Source of the DNA: Tepidimonas ignava | Lineage (GTDB): Bacteria; Pseudomonadota; Gammaproteobacteria; Burkholderiales; Burkholderiaceae_C | NCBI RefSeq assembly: GCF_004342625.1 | Contig: NZ_SMAH01000004.1 | Span: 62,001 to 126,000 of the forward strand | DNA length: 64,000 bases | Direction of reading: 5' to 3' | Shown here: positions 47,753-56,063 of the stretch, one piece after another | How the letters are laid out: the number at the start of each line of letters is the position of its first letter | Numbering within the stretch: position 1 is the stretch's first letter | Position numbers and translations under genes: made by a program | Notes under the pieces: generated by a model | What the model saw: the letters and a program-made list of their open reading frames with translations, nothing else | Database searches by the model: none | What the model was told of the DNA's origin: nothing

Positions 47753-48967
47753 TCAGCCTCCAAACAGGCGCTGGCCAGTCAAGCGCTCATGCTCGCGAAT
47801 CGCGTAGCGGTCGGTCATGCCAGCGATGTGGTCCGCCGCGCGCCGCCGCAACGACACGTTCACGTCAGGCCGGGGCGGGGGCAACAAGGTCGGCTGCGCG
47901 CAGTAGGCGCGGTACAAATCACGCACCACCTGGCGCGCGCGCGCGGTGGTGTCCAGCACCTGCGGGTGGCGGTACAGGTTGACCAGCAAAAAGCGCTTAA
48001 GCTCGGCGCTGGCCTGCCGCATCCCGGCTGAAAACCCCAGCAGCGGCCGGCTGGCGCGCACCTCGTCCAGCGTGCGCACGCCCGCGTCGCGCAGCGCGGC
48101 GCGCGTGGCGTCAATCACGTCGTACACCTGGGCGCTGAGCATGCGCCGGATCGATTCGTACAACAAGCGACGCCCCTGCAAGCGGGGGAACTCGGCCAGG
48201 GCTTCACGCCGGAACTGGTCAAACAACGGCACCGCCTCCAGTTGCTCCAGCGTCAGCAGGCCGCTGCGCACGCCGTCGTCGATGTCGTGCGCGTTGTAGG
48301 CGATTTCATCGGCCACGTTGGCCAGCTGCGCCTCCAGGGAGGGCGACTGCCCGCGCAGGAAACGCGCACCCACGCCATTGGGCTCGCGCGCCTCGAGCCA
48401 CTCGGCGTTGGCGCGCGAGCAGTGCTTGAGGATGCCTTCGCGCGTCTCGAAGCACAGGTTGAGGCCGTCGAACGCCGGGTAGCGCTGCTCCAGCGCATCG
48501 ACCACGCGCAGGCTTTGCAGGTTGTGCTCGAAGCCGCCGTGCGGCTCGTCGGGGCCGCGCGGCTCCTGGGCGGCAGGGCCGTCGTCCTCATGCAAGCAGG
48601 CGTTGAGGGCGTCTTGGCCGGCATGGCCAAACGGGGTGTGCCCAAGGTCGTGCGCCAGCGCGATGGCCTCCACCAGGTCCTCGTGCAACCCCAGCGCGCG
48701 GGCGATGCTGCGCCCGAGCTGCGCCACCTCCAGCGAATGCGTCAACCGGGTGCGGAACAGGTCACCTTCGTGGTTGAGAAACACCTGGGTCTTGTACACC
48801 AGGCGCCGAAACGCGGTGGAGTGGATGACGCGGTCGCGGTCGCGCTGAAAGGCGTTGCGCGTGGGGGCGGCCGGCTCGGCGTGGCGCCGCCCACGGCTGC
48901 GCGCGGGGTCGCAGGCGTACGGCGCCAATGCACTCGGCGGTTGGGTGGTCCACACCGGCGCGTCCAT
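47753..48967 (-). CDS. dgt: Deoxyguanosinetriphosphate triphosphohydrolase-like HD protein
   Basis: Dgt-type enzymes hydrolyse dNTPs to deoxynucleosides and triphosphate. The 404-residue protein has the HD metal site: RTRLTHSLEVAQLGR and ALAHDLGHTPFGHAG, with QRDRDRVIHSTAFRRLVYKTQ upstream and NVADEIAYNAHDIDDG further on, which is the diagnostic second motif. It is the shorter type-2 form rather than the long E. coli Dgt, so substrate preference is uncertain. The ATG at 48967 lies 22 bases after the aroB stop. Confidence 0.93.
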   Translation of the reverse strand: MDAPVWTTQPPSALAPYACDPARSRGRRHAEPAAPTRNAFQRDRDRVIHSTAFRRLVYKTQVFLNHEGDLFRTRLTHSLEVAQLGRSIARALGLHEDLVEAIALAHDLGHTPFGHAGQDALNACLHEDDGPAAQEPRGPDEPHGGFEHNLQSLRVVDALEQRYPAFDGLNLCFETREGILKHCSRANAEWLEAREPNGVGARFLRGQSPSLEAQLANVADEIAYNAHDIDDGVRSGLLTLEQLEAVPLFDQFRREALAEFPRLQGRRLLYESIRRMLSAQVYDVIDATRAALRDAGVRTLDEVRASRPLLGFSAGMRQASAELKRFLLVNLYRHPQVLDTTARARQVVRDLYRAYCAQPTLLPPPRPDVNVSLRRRAADHIAGMTDRYAIREHERLTGQRLFGG

Positions 48968-48989
48968 GGGCCCGCCCCGCACGCCCGGC

Positions 48990-50171
48990 TCACACCGTGC
49001 CGGCCGCCGCAGCCGCAGGCTGCGCGCTGCAGGCCTCGATGACCTCGGCCACCAGCGCGTCCGGCACCGGGCACAGGTCGGCGTGGCCCTGCTCATCGAC
49101 GACGACGAAACGGATGGCGCCCGCGTCGGCCTTTTTGTCCACCCGCATCAGCGCCAGGTAACGCGCCACGTTGTCGTCGCCCAGCCGCGGCGCGCGCGTG
49201 GGCAACCCGGCCGCCGCGATGAGGCGGGTGAGCCGCTGCACATACCCCGGCGAGACCCGCCCGAGACGCTGCGACAGGTGAGCCGCCATCACCATGCCAC
49301 AGCCCACCGCCTCGCCATGCAGCCACCGGCCGTAGCCCAGCCCCGCCTCGATGGCGTGGCCGAACGTGTGACCAAAATTCAGGATCGCGCGCAGCCCCGA
49401 TTCGCGCTCGTCCTGCCCCACGACAGCGGCCTTGATCTCGCAGCTGCGCCGCACCGCGTGCGCCAGCGCGGCGGGATCACGCGCGTGCAGCTGCGCCAGG
49501 TTGGCCTCGATCCAATCCAGCAGCGCCGGGTCGGCGATGGGGCCGTATTTGATCACCTCGGCTAAGCCGGCGTTGAACTCACGCTCGGGCAGCGTACCCA
49601 GCGTGGCCAGGTCACACACCACCCGCACCGGCTGGTAAAAGGCGCCGATCATGTTTTTACCCAACGGGTGGTTGATCGCGGTCTTGCCCCCCACGGACGA
49701 ATCGACTTGCGCCAGCAGCGTCGTGGGCACCTGCACGAACGGCACACCCCGCATGTAGCACGCGGCGGCAAAGCCGGTCATGTCGCCGACGACCCCACCA
49801 CCCAAGGCAAACAGCACCGTCTTGCGGTCGCAGCCCTGCGCCAGCAAGGCATCGAAGATCAGGTTGAGCGTCGGCCAGTCTTTGTGATCCTCGCCATCGG
49901 GCAGCACCACCTGCAGCACCCGCGGGTAGTGCGGTTGCAACGCGGCGCACAGCCGCGCCGCGTACAGCGGGCCCACGGTGGTGTTGGTCACGACCACGGC
50001 GTTGCCCGCGCGGGGCAGACCCGCCCACGTGGCCGGGTCGTCCAGCACGCCTGTGCCGATGACGATCGGGTAGCTGCGCGCCCCCAGGTCAATGGTCACG
50101 GTGTGCAGCACCGTCGGCGCTTCGGCCGGGGTGGGCAACGGGGCGTTGGTGGAACGGGCGGCGGTGGTCAT
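48990..50171 (-). CDS. aroB: 3-dehydroquinate synthase
   Basis: AroB converts DAHP to 3-dehydroquinate, the second step of the shikimate pathway, using NAD and a divalent metal. The 393-residue protein has the NAD-binding [11 protein letters not shown] and [16 protein letters not shown], the [20 protein letters not shown] active-site stretch, and metal ligands in [19 protein letters not shown] and the [10 protein letters not shown] helix. It has a slightly extended, low-complexity N-terminus. It follows aroK by nine bases. Confidence 0.97.
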   Translation of the reverse strand: MTTAARSTNAPLPTPAEAPTVLHTVTIDLGARSYPIVIGTGVLDDPATWAGLPRAGNAVVVTNTTVGPLYAARLCAALQPHYPRVLQVVLPDGEDHKDWPTLNLIFDALLAQGCDRKTVLFALGGGVVGDMTGFAAACYMRGVPFVQVPTTLLAQVDSSVGGKTAINHPLGKNMIGAFYQPVRVVCDLATLGTLPEREFNAGLAEVIKYGPIADPALLDWIEANLAQLHARDPAALAHAVRRSCEIKAAVVGQDERESGLRAILNFGHTFGHAIEAGLGYGRWLHGEAVGCGMVMAAHLSQRLGRVSPGYVQRLTRLIAAAGLPTRAPRLGDDNVARYLALMRVDKKADAGAIRFVVVDEQGHADLCPVPDALVAEVIEACSAQPAAAAAGTV

Positions 50172-50180
50172 GCCGCAAGT

Positions 50181-50735
50181 TTAGCCGTGCGCCTGTGCCT
50201 GCGCCGGCACGGACGGTGGGGCCCCATCGCCCAGCTCCAGCTGCATCAAGATCATGTTGACCAACGTAGCCACCGTGGGCCGACCGGTTTCGATGACGTA
50301 GTGCGCCGTCTCACGGTACAGCGGATCCCGCACCGCGTACAGATCGCGCAGCCGCTGCAACGGGTCGGCCACTTGCAGCAGCGGGCGCGTGCGGTCGTGC
50401 CGCAAACGCCGATACAACTCCTCCGGCGTGCTGCGCAAGTAAAACACCCGCCCGCGCGCGCGCAAGCGTTGCCGGTTGAGCGGCCGCAGCACCGCACCGC
50501 CACCCGTGGACAGCACGCATGGCGGCCCCTGGGTCAGCTCGTCCAACACCGCTTCCTCGAGGTCGCGAAACGCCTCCTCGCCCTCGCGCTCGAAGAACTC
50601 GCGGATCGTGCAGCCGATGCGGTCTTCAATGACCGCATCGCTGTCCACAAACGGCACCTGCAGCCGCCGCGCCAACTGCCGCCCGACGGTGGATTTGCCG
50701 GCCCCGGGCAGACCGATCAAAGCCAACGTCGTCAC
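50181..50735 (-). CDS. aroK: Shikimate kinase
   Basis: AroK phosphorylates shikimate at the 3-hydroxyl. The 184-residue P-loop kinase has GLPGAGKST at the front, the shikimate-binding DSDAVIEDRIG and FREREGEEAFRDLE-like segment, the STGGGAV motif, and a lid with RHDRTRPLLQ. The start is GTG at 50735, overlapping the pilQ stop (GTGA). No ATG is available in the right place. It links the pilus genes to aroB as in many proteobacteria. Confidence 0.95.
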   Translation of the reverse strand: MTTLALIGLPGAGKSTVGRQLARRLQVPFVDSDAVIEDRIGCTIREFFEREGEEAFRDLEEAVLDELTQGPPCVLSTGGGAVLRPLNRQRLRARGRVFYLRSTPEELYRRLRHDRTRPLLQVADPLQRLRDLYAVRDPLYRETAHYVIETGRPTVATLVNMILMQLELGDGAPPSVPAQAQAHG

Positions 50736-52942
50736 TGCCCCCCCATCACGGCCGGCAGCACCCGTGGGGTCAAAAAGACAATCAACTCCTTGCGATCCAA
50801 ACTGTTGCGCTTGGAGCGAAACAGCGCCCCCACCGCCGGCAAGTCACCCAACCCGGGTATTTTTTGGTTATCCACCGTCTCTTCCGATCGAAAAATACCA
50901 CCGATCGCGACCGTACCCCCGTTGTCCACCAGCACCTTCGTTTGCACTTTGTTGGTGTTGATGGCCACGCCCCCCGGCAGGATATCGCCACGGGAATCCT
51001 TCGAAACCTCCACGTCCATGATGATCGAGCCGTCCGGCGTGATCTGAGGCACCACATCCAGCTTCAACACTGCCTTCTTGAATTGAACCGTTGTGCCTTG
51101 ATTGGCCGATGAGGACTGATACGGAATCTCTTCGCCTTGCTCGATCACCGCTTTTTTGAGGTCGGACGTGATCAAGCGGGGACTTGAAATGACGCGCACG
51201 CGACGGTCTGCCTCCAATGCGGATATTTCCAGACTCAACATGCGGGTCAGCGAGGCGTTGAAGATCGTAGCGCCGATAGCCCCGGCCGCCGTGGTTGCTG
51301 CCTGCGCCAGCGACTGTGCCGGCAGGTTGACCATCGCCGGACTGATGGTGGGCGACGTTGCCCCGTACGATCCGCCAACCGAGGTCAACACCCGGCTGCC
51401 GTTGGCGGTTCCTAAGCTGGCCCCGCTGATGATGCCACCAAAGCGCACACCCAGCGACTTTCCGACCCCCTCGTCGGCTTCAACAATACGCGCCTCGATC
51501 AACACCTGACGAACCGGGATATCGAGCAGACGAATCAATTCGGCAATTTTTTCAATCCGCTCCGGTACGTCCATCACAAAAAGGCGATTGGTTCTTGGCT
51601 CCGCTACAGCCACACCACGCTCGCTCAGAATGCGAGTGCCCGAGGTAAACAACGACCGACTTTCACCGGACACCTGAGCACCTTCGTTGGCGCTGCTGCG
51701 CTGAGCAGCACCCTCTCGCGCGACCATGTCAGCCCCCATCAGCTGGGCTGCCACATCCGAGGCTTTGGCATAGTTGAGCTGGAACGATTCGCTGCGCAAC
51801 GGAATCAGCTTTTGCTCCAGCGCCTTTTGTTCCAGCGCCTGCTTGGTCTCTTCCGCCAACTCTTTCTTCGGCGCCACACGGATCACGTTGCCCGTGCGTG
51901 TCATGCCCAGACCCTTGGCCTCGAGGATGATGTCGAGCGCTTGGTCCCACGGCACGTCCTTCAGGCGCAGCGTCAGGCTGCCCTGCACCGTGTCGGTGGT
52001 GATGATGTTGAAGTTGGTGAAGTCCGCGATGACTTGCAGCAGCGCGCGCACGTCGATGTTTTGAAAATTGAGCGAGAGCTTTTCGCCGCTGTACTTGGGT
52101 CCCTGCACGAGCTTGGTCGGGTCGGCTTTGAGCGGGCGCACCTCCAGCACGAACTGCTTGTCGCTTTGGTAGGCGCTGTGCTCCCAGTCGCCGCTGGCTT
52201 CGACGAGCAGCCGCACGCGGTCGCCGGTCTGCGTCGCGGTGATGGTGCGCACCGGCGTGCCAAAGTCGGTGACGTCGAGGCGGCGTCGCAGCCCTTCGGG
52301 CAAGGTGCTGCGCTGAAACTCGACCACGACGTTGCGTCCCTGCGGGCGAATGTCGACCGGCGTTTGGGCGTTGCCCAGTTGCACGATCACGCGCCCCGCC
52401 GCGTCGTCGCCACGGCGAAAGTCAATGTCCGCCAAAGGCGCCGCGCTGGCGTCGGGCGCAGCCGCGGCGGCAAAGGTCGGGCCCGCGTCGGCCGTCGGTG
52501 CCGCGGCCACCGGGGGCTGCAGGGTCACCAGCAGCACGTTGCCTTCCGCGCGCGCCTCGTAGGGCACCGACCGGTTGAGGTTGAGCACGACGCGGGTGCG
52601 TTCGCCGGCTTCGATGACGTTGACGGAGCGCAGGTTGCCTTGGTTGACCTCGAACACGGTTTTGCCCGTGGCGTTACGGGTGCCGGCAAAGTCCAGCGCG
52701 ATGCGCGCCGGTGACTGAATCGTGAACGTCGGTGGCACCCCGGGCAGCGAGGCTTCGGTCTCGATGCGCACGACTTCGACGCCGCCGCTGACCTGGGTGC
52801 TCACCGCCCGGATCGCACCCTGCGCCCACGCCCAGCCGTGCGAACACAGCACGCCCAACCCCACGGCCCACCCCACCCAGCGGCCGGGCCGCCGTGCGGT
52901 CGCTGCGGGCCGCCGCCCCTGGTACCCGAGTCGCTCGTTCAT
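50732..52942 (-). CDS. pilQ: Type IV pilus secretin PilQ
   Basis: PilQ forms the outer-membrane channel for type IV pili. The 736-residue precursor has a signal peptide (about 15-40, ending AWAQG), two AMIN domains in the N-terminal third (peptidoglycan binding), a secretin N0 domain around LNFQNIDVRALLQVIADFTN, an N1-type domain with NRLFVMDVPERIEKIAELI, and the C-terminal secretin pore with VISSPRLITSDLKKAVIEQG, VDNGGTVAIGGIF and KELIVFLTPRVL. The ATG at 52942 overlaps the pilP stop (ATGA). Confidence 0.97.
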   Translation of the reverse strand: MNERLGYQGRRPAATARRPGRWVGWAVGLGVLCSHGWAWAQGAIRAVSTQVSGGVEVVRIETEASLPGVPPTFTIQSPARIALDFAGTRNATGKTVFEVNQGNLRSVNVIEAGERTRVVLNLNRSVPYEARAEGNVLLVTLQPPVAAAPTADAGPTFAAAAAPDASAAPLADIDFRRGDDAAGRVIVQLGNAQTPVDIRPQGRNVVVEFQRSTLPEGLRRRLDVTDFGTPVRTITATQTGDRVRLLVEASGDWEHSAYQSDKQFVLEVRPLKADPTKLVQGPKYSGEKLSLNFQNIDVRALLQVIADFTNFNIITTDTVQGSLTLRLKDVPWDQALDIILEAKGLGMTRTGNVIRVAPKKELAEETKQALEQKALEQKLIPLRSESFQLNYAKASDVAAQLMGADMVAREGAAQRSSANEGAQVSGESRSLFTSGTRILSERGVAVAEPRTNRLFVMDVPERIEKIAELIRLLDIPVRQVLIEARIVEADEGVGKSLGVRFGGIISGASLGTANGSRVLTSVGGSYGATSPTISPAMVNLPAQSLAQAATTAAGAIGATIFNASLTRMLSLEISALEADRRVRVISSPRLITSDLKKAVIEQGEEIPYQSSSANQGTTVQFKKAVLKLDVVPQITPDGSIIMDVEVSKDSRGDILPGGVAINTNKVQTKVLVDNGGTVAIGGIFRSEETVDNQKIPGLGDLPAVGALFRSKRNSLDRKELIVFLTPRVLPAVMGGQ

Positions 52943-53487
52943 TTGCCAGTTCCTTCCTGCAGCTGCAGCGTCGTGGTGCGCTCCACCCATTCGCCAGCGG
53001 CGTCCTGCACGATTTCGCGCAGGGTGATGTGGTTGTCACCGATGGCGGTGACGCGCCCGAAGTTTTGCCCCATGTAGTTGCCCACGCGCACTGGGTACAG
53101 CAGGCCATTGACGCGCACCAAGGCCACGCGTCGCCCGCCCTTGTCCAGCAACCCCACCATCGCCATCGTGTCCAGCGGAAAATCCTCCAGCGGCTCGCGC
53201 TTGCGGTTTTGCTCGGCCGCCAGCAAACGTGACAGCGCCACGTTGGCACTGTCACTGCGCAGCGCGCGCACAAGCTTGTCGTCGCTGAACGGCGACAGTT
53301 CCAAAGCCACCGTGTATTGTTCAGGCTGAAACACGCTGGGGGCCTTGACAGGCTCGACTTTGGGCGTGGCCTGGGCGCGTTGCTGCGCCATCCACTGGGC
53401 AAGGTCATCATCCCGGGCGCCGCAGCCGCCCAGGATCATAAGCACGCCCACCAGCGCGGCGATACCCCAACCTCGCTCCGGCCTCAT
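52939..53487 (-). CDS. pilP: Type IV pilus inner-membrane lipoprotein PilP
   Basis: PilP links the PilMNO alignment complex to PilQ. The 182-residue precursor has a lipobox LGGC with Cys22, an unstructured segment, then the small beta-sandwich domain: PLEDFPLDTMAMVGLL, VRVNGLLYPVRVGNYMGQNF and GRVTAIGDNHITLRE. It overlaps pilO and pilQ by 4 nt on each side. Confidence 0.95.
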   Translation of the reverse strand: MRPERGWGIAALVGVLMILGGCGARDDDLAQWMAQQRAQATPKVEPVKAPSVFQPEQYTVALELSPFSDDKLVRALRSDSANVALSRLLAAEQNRKREPLEDFPLDTMAMVGLLDKGGRRVALVRVNGLLYPVRVGNYMGQNFGRVTAIGDNHITLREIVQDAAGEWVERTTTLQLQEGTGK

Positions 53488-54182
53488 CGCTTGCCTCCCT
53501 GGGCTTTTTTGGCTGCGGCTTTGCGTTCCAGCACCTCCTCGGGGTCGAGGTAACGGAACGTCTTGGCCGTGGCTTCCATGGTCAGCAGTTCGTTGCGGTT
53601 GGGCGCGGGCGCGATCGACAGGTTGTTGAGCGTGACGATGCGTGACAGGTGCGCCACATCGGCCACAAAACGTCCGATGTCGTGGTACGAGCCGGACACG
53701 CGCACGGTGATGGGCAACTCAGCGTAGTAGTCGCGCACGACCTCCTGCCCCGGCCGGAACAGCTCGAACTGCAATCCGCGGCCGATGCCCGCCTGGTTGA
53801 TGTCGGACAGCAGCGCGTCCATCTCGGCGCGGTTGGGCAGTTGTTTTTCGAGCTGCGCCACGTACTGGCGCACCTGTTCCAACTGCCCTTTGAGGGTGTC
53901 CAGCGCCACCGCCTTGGCCACCTTCTGGGTGTACTGGGTGCGCAAGTCGGCTTCGCGGCGCTGGGCGTTTTCCAACGCTACGGCCTGGTCCGACAGCCAG
54001 ACGTACCACAGCCCCACCACCACCAACACGCCCACCGCCAGCAGCAGCAGGCCGCGCGGCAAGGCCGGCCAGCGCGAAGGGTCGTTGGGATCAAGGTTGG
54101 TGAACTGACGGCGCAGCTGCGTCTGCAGCGCCGCCACGTCGATGGCGGGCTTGCGGGCGGTTTTGGCTCGGGGGTTGGCCAT
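53484..54182 (-). CDS. pilO: Type IV pilus inner-membrane protein PilO
   Basis: PilO heterodimerises with PilN in the pilus alignment complex. The 232-residue protein has a cytoplasmic front, one helix (PRGLLLLAVGVLVVVGLWYV), a coiled coil (about 70-120, LENAQRREADLRTQYTQKVA) and a ferredoxin-like periplasmic domain with GLQFELFRPGQEVVRDYYAE and SGSYHDIGRFVADVAHL. A basic Lys/Ala tail ends the protein. It is 22 bases after pilN. Confidence 0.94.
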   Translation of the reverse strand: MANPRAKTARKPAIDVAALQTQLRRQFTNLDPNDPSRWPALPRGLLLLAVGVLVVVGLWYVWLSDQAVALENAQRREADLRTQYTQKVAKAVALDTLKGQLEQVRQYVAQLEKQLPNRAEMDALLSDINQAGIGRGLQFELFRPGQEVVRDYYAELPITVRVSGSYHDIGRFVADVAHLSRIVTLNNLSIAPAPNRNELLTMEATAKTFRYLDPEEVLERKAAAKKAQGGKR

Positions 54183-54204
54183 GGGGTATCCCTCGTATGG
54201 TCCT

Positions 54205-54813
54205 TCAGGCCGATGAACCGCCCGCTGGCGCCGCCGTCGAAGCCGGGGCTGGCGGTCCTTTGGCCTGCTGCACCCGCAGCGAAAAGTTGAACACGCGCCG
54301 CTGGCCGCCCGGGTTGAGGTTCATCGTCGCGGCCGCGATTTCGATCAGTTGCGGCTGCGTCAGCCAGGGGCTGGCCCCACCCAGGTTGCGCAGCAGCTCC
54401 GACACCCGCTCCTGCGACTGCGCCACGCCGGTGATGGCGATCGAAGCCCCATCTTGCTTGATCGAGCGCAGCGCCACCCCGTCGGGCAGCTGCCGCACCA
54501 GTTCGTTGAGCAGGTGCACGGGCAGGTTGCGGTCGGCCTGCAGGCTCTCCACCGCCTGCTGCCGCGCCTTGAGGGCGTCGAGCTCCTCTTGCAGCGTCGC
54601 GATCTCTTTGATCTGGGCGTCGAGCTTGGCAATCTCAGTTTGCAGCAGGTGGTTGCGCGCTTCTTGCGCACCGATGCGCATTTCGTACAGCGTGTACACC
54701 CCCACGGCGATGCCCACCCCAACCAGCACCGCCAGCACGAGCTGGGTGTAAAACGCCTCACGACGCTTTTTGCGCGCCCACTCGCGGTGCGGCAGCAGGT
54801 TGATGGCGATCAT
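54205..54813 (-). CDS. pilN: Type IV pilus inner-membrane protein PilN
   Basis: PilN binds the cytoplasmic actin-like PilM through its conserved first residues INLLPHRE, visible here at 4-11. The 202-residue protein then has one membrane helix (LVLAVLVGVGIAVGVYTLY), a coiled coil to about 100, and a periplasmic domain with LPDGVALRSIKQDG and NFSLRVQ. It overlaps pilM by 4 nt. Confidence 0.94.
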   Translation of the reverse strand: MIAINLLPHREWARKKRREAFYTQLVLAVLVGVGIAVGVYTLYEMRIGAQEARNHLLQTEIAKLDAQIKEIATLQEELDALKARQQAVESLQADRNLPVHLLNELVRQLPDGVALRSIKQDGASIAITGVAQSQERVSELLRNLGGASPWLTQPQLIEIAAATMNLNPGGQRRVFNFSLRVQQAKGPPAPASTAAPAGGSSA

Positions 54814-55892
54814 GACGCAAACCTCCGCAGCGCCAACCCCGTGGCCACGAGGTACGAGGTGGACTCCAGCGCCAGCCGCGCGGCCGGGATCGAGGGCGGC
54901 ACCGCCATGCCATCGAACGGGTTGACGATGCTGGCCGCGAAACCGGTCTGCAGGGTGACCGTCTGCGCCAGCCCGGGCAAATTGGCCGACCCGCCCGACA
55001 GCAGGATGTGGTCCACCCGGTTGTGGGGGGTGCTGGTGAAGAAAAACTGCAGCGCCCGCCCCAGCTCCTGGCCCAAGCTGTCCAAAAAGGGCTGCAGCAC
55101 CGCCTGCGCGTAATCCGGGGGCAGCGCGGCGCCCCCCTGCTTCTTTTTGAGCTCGGCTTCGTCGCGGCTCAGGCCGTACTGGCGCGCGATCATCTCGGTC
55201 AGCCCCTCGCCGCCCACCGGCTGGTCGCGCTCGTACACCATGTCGTCACCGCGCACCACCTGCAACGTCGTGGATTGCGAGCCGATCTCAAACAGCGCCA
55301 CCAACTGCTGGCGCCCGCCCGGCAAACGGTCGATAGCCCGCCCCGCCGCCAAGCGCGACGCGTAGGGCTCGACGTCCACGATGACGGGCTGCAACCCGGC
55401 GGCCTCGGCCACGCCCTGGCGGTCGTTGACCTTTTCTTTGCGCGCGGCGGCCACCAGCACTTCCTGGTAGCCCGCAGCGGTGCTGGAGGGGCCGATGACG
55501 CAAAAGTCCAGCGCGACATCGGTCAGCGGAAACGGGATCAGCTGCGCGGCTTCGGCCTCGACCTGGATTTCGAGCTGGTCTTCGTCCAGCTCGGCCGGCA
55601 GGCTGATCTTGCGGGTGATGACGGCCGAGCCCGGCAACGCCAACGCGGCGCGCTTGGTGCGGGTGCCCGCTTTGCGCACCAGCCGCCGCAGGGCTTCGGC
55701 CACTTCGTCGAACTTTTCGATGTTGCCGTCCACCACCCAGCCCCGCTCCAGGGGTTCGATGGCGCAATGCAGCAGGCGCAGCGCCCCGCCACGGTCGCGG
55801 TCGAGCTCCACCAGCTTGACGGTGGAGGAGCTGATGTCGATCCCCAGCAGCGGGGCTGGTTCTCGACGCAACAGGGCATTGAACGCAAACAA
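54810..55892 (-). CDS. pilM: Type IV pilus assembly actin-like ATPase PilM
   Basis: PilM is a cytoplasmic FtsA/actin-fold protein that binds PilN and influences pilus motors. The 360-residue product has LLGIDISSSTVKLVEL at the front (phosphate 1), VQGVAEAAGLQPV-like and VDVEPYA segments, FEIGSQSTTLQVV (phosphate 2) and ILLSGGSANLPGL (adenosine). I chose the TTG at 55892 (FAFNALLRREPAPLLGID), which matches family length and opening; upstream in-frame GTG codons at 55934 and 55907 would add a non-family leader. First gene of pilMNOPQ-aroKB. Confidence 0.93.
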   Translation of the reverse strand: MFAFNALLRREPAPLLGIDISSSTVKLVELDRDRGGALRLLHCAIEPLERGWVVDGNIEKFDEVAEALRRLVRKAGTRTKRAALALPGSAVITRKISLPAELDEDQLEIQVEAEAAQLIPFPLTDVALDFCVIGPSSTAAGYQEVLVAAARKEKVNDRQGVAEAAGLQPVIVDVEPYASRLAAGRAIDRLPGGRQQLVALFEIGSQSTTLQVVRGDDMVYERDQPVGGEGLTEMIARQYGLSRDEAELKKKQGGAALPPDYAQAVLQPFLDSLGQELGRALQFFFTSTPHNRVDHILLSGGSANLPGLAQTVTLQTGFAASIVNPFDGMAVPPSIPAARLALESTSYLVATGLALRRFAS

Positions 55893-56045
55893 ATCCCACC
55901 CCCACACTCGACCACGTGCCACACGGCGCGACACTCGATTGCTGCCGATCCTAGCAGTTTCATCGGCCGGTGGCTACCATCGGTGCCGTCGAGCCCCGCA
56001 GCCACGTTGCTACGAACCCACAACACACCGTGCCAGGGGGCTTCC

Positions 56046-56051
56046 TATAAT
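56046..56051 (+). promoter_or_regulatory. -10 element of the PBP1a gene
   Basis: A consensus TATAAT lies 12 bases before the ATG at 56064 in the 171-base gap between pilM and the PBP1a gene. The implied leader is only a few bases long. No good -35 is visible. The remaining gap probably holds the divergent pil promoter: a TAGGAT on the minus strand occurs near 55950, but it is weak. Confidence 0.5.
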
Positions 56052-56063
56052 GCCGGCCAGCCT

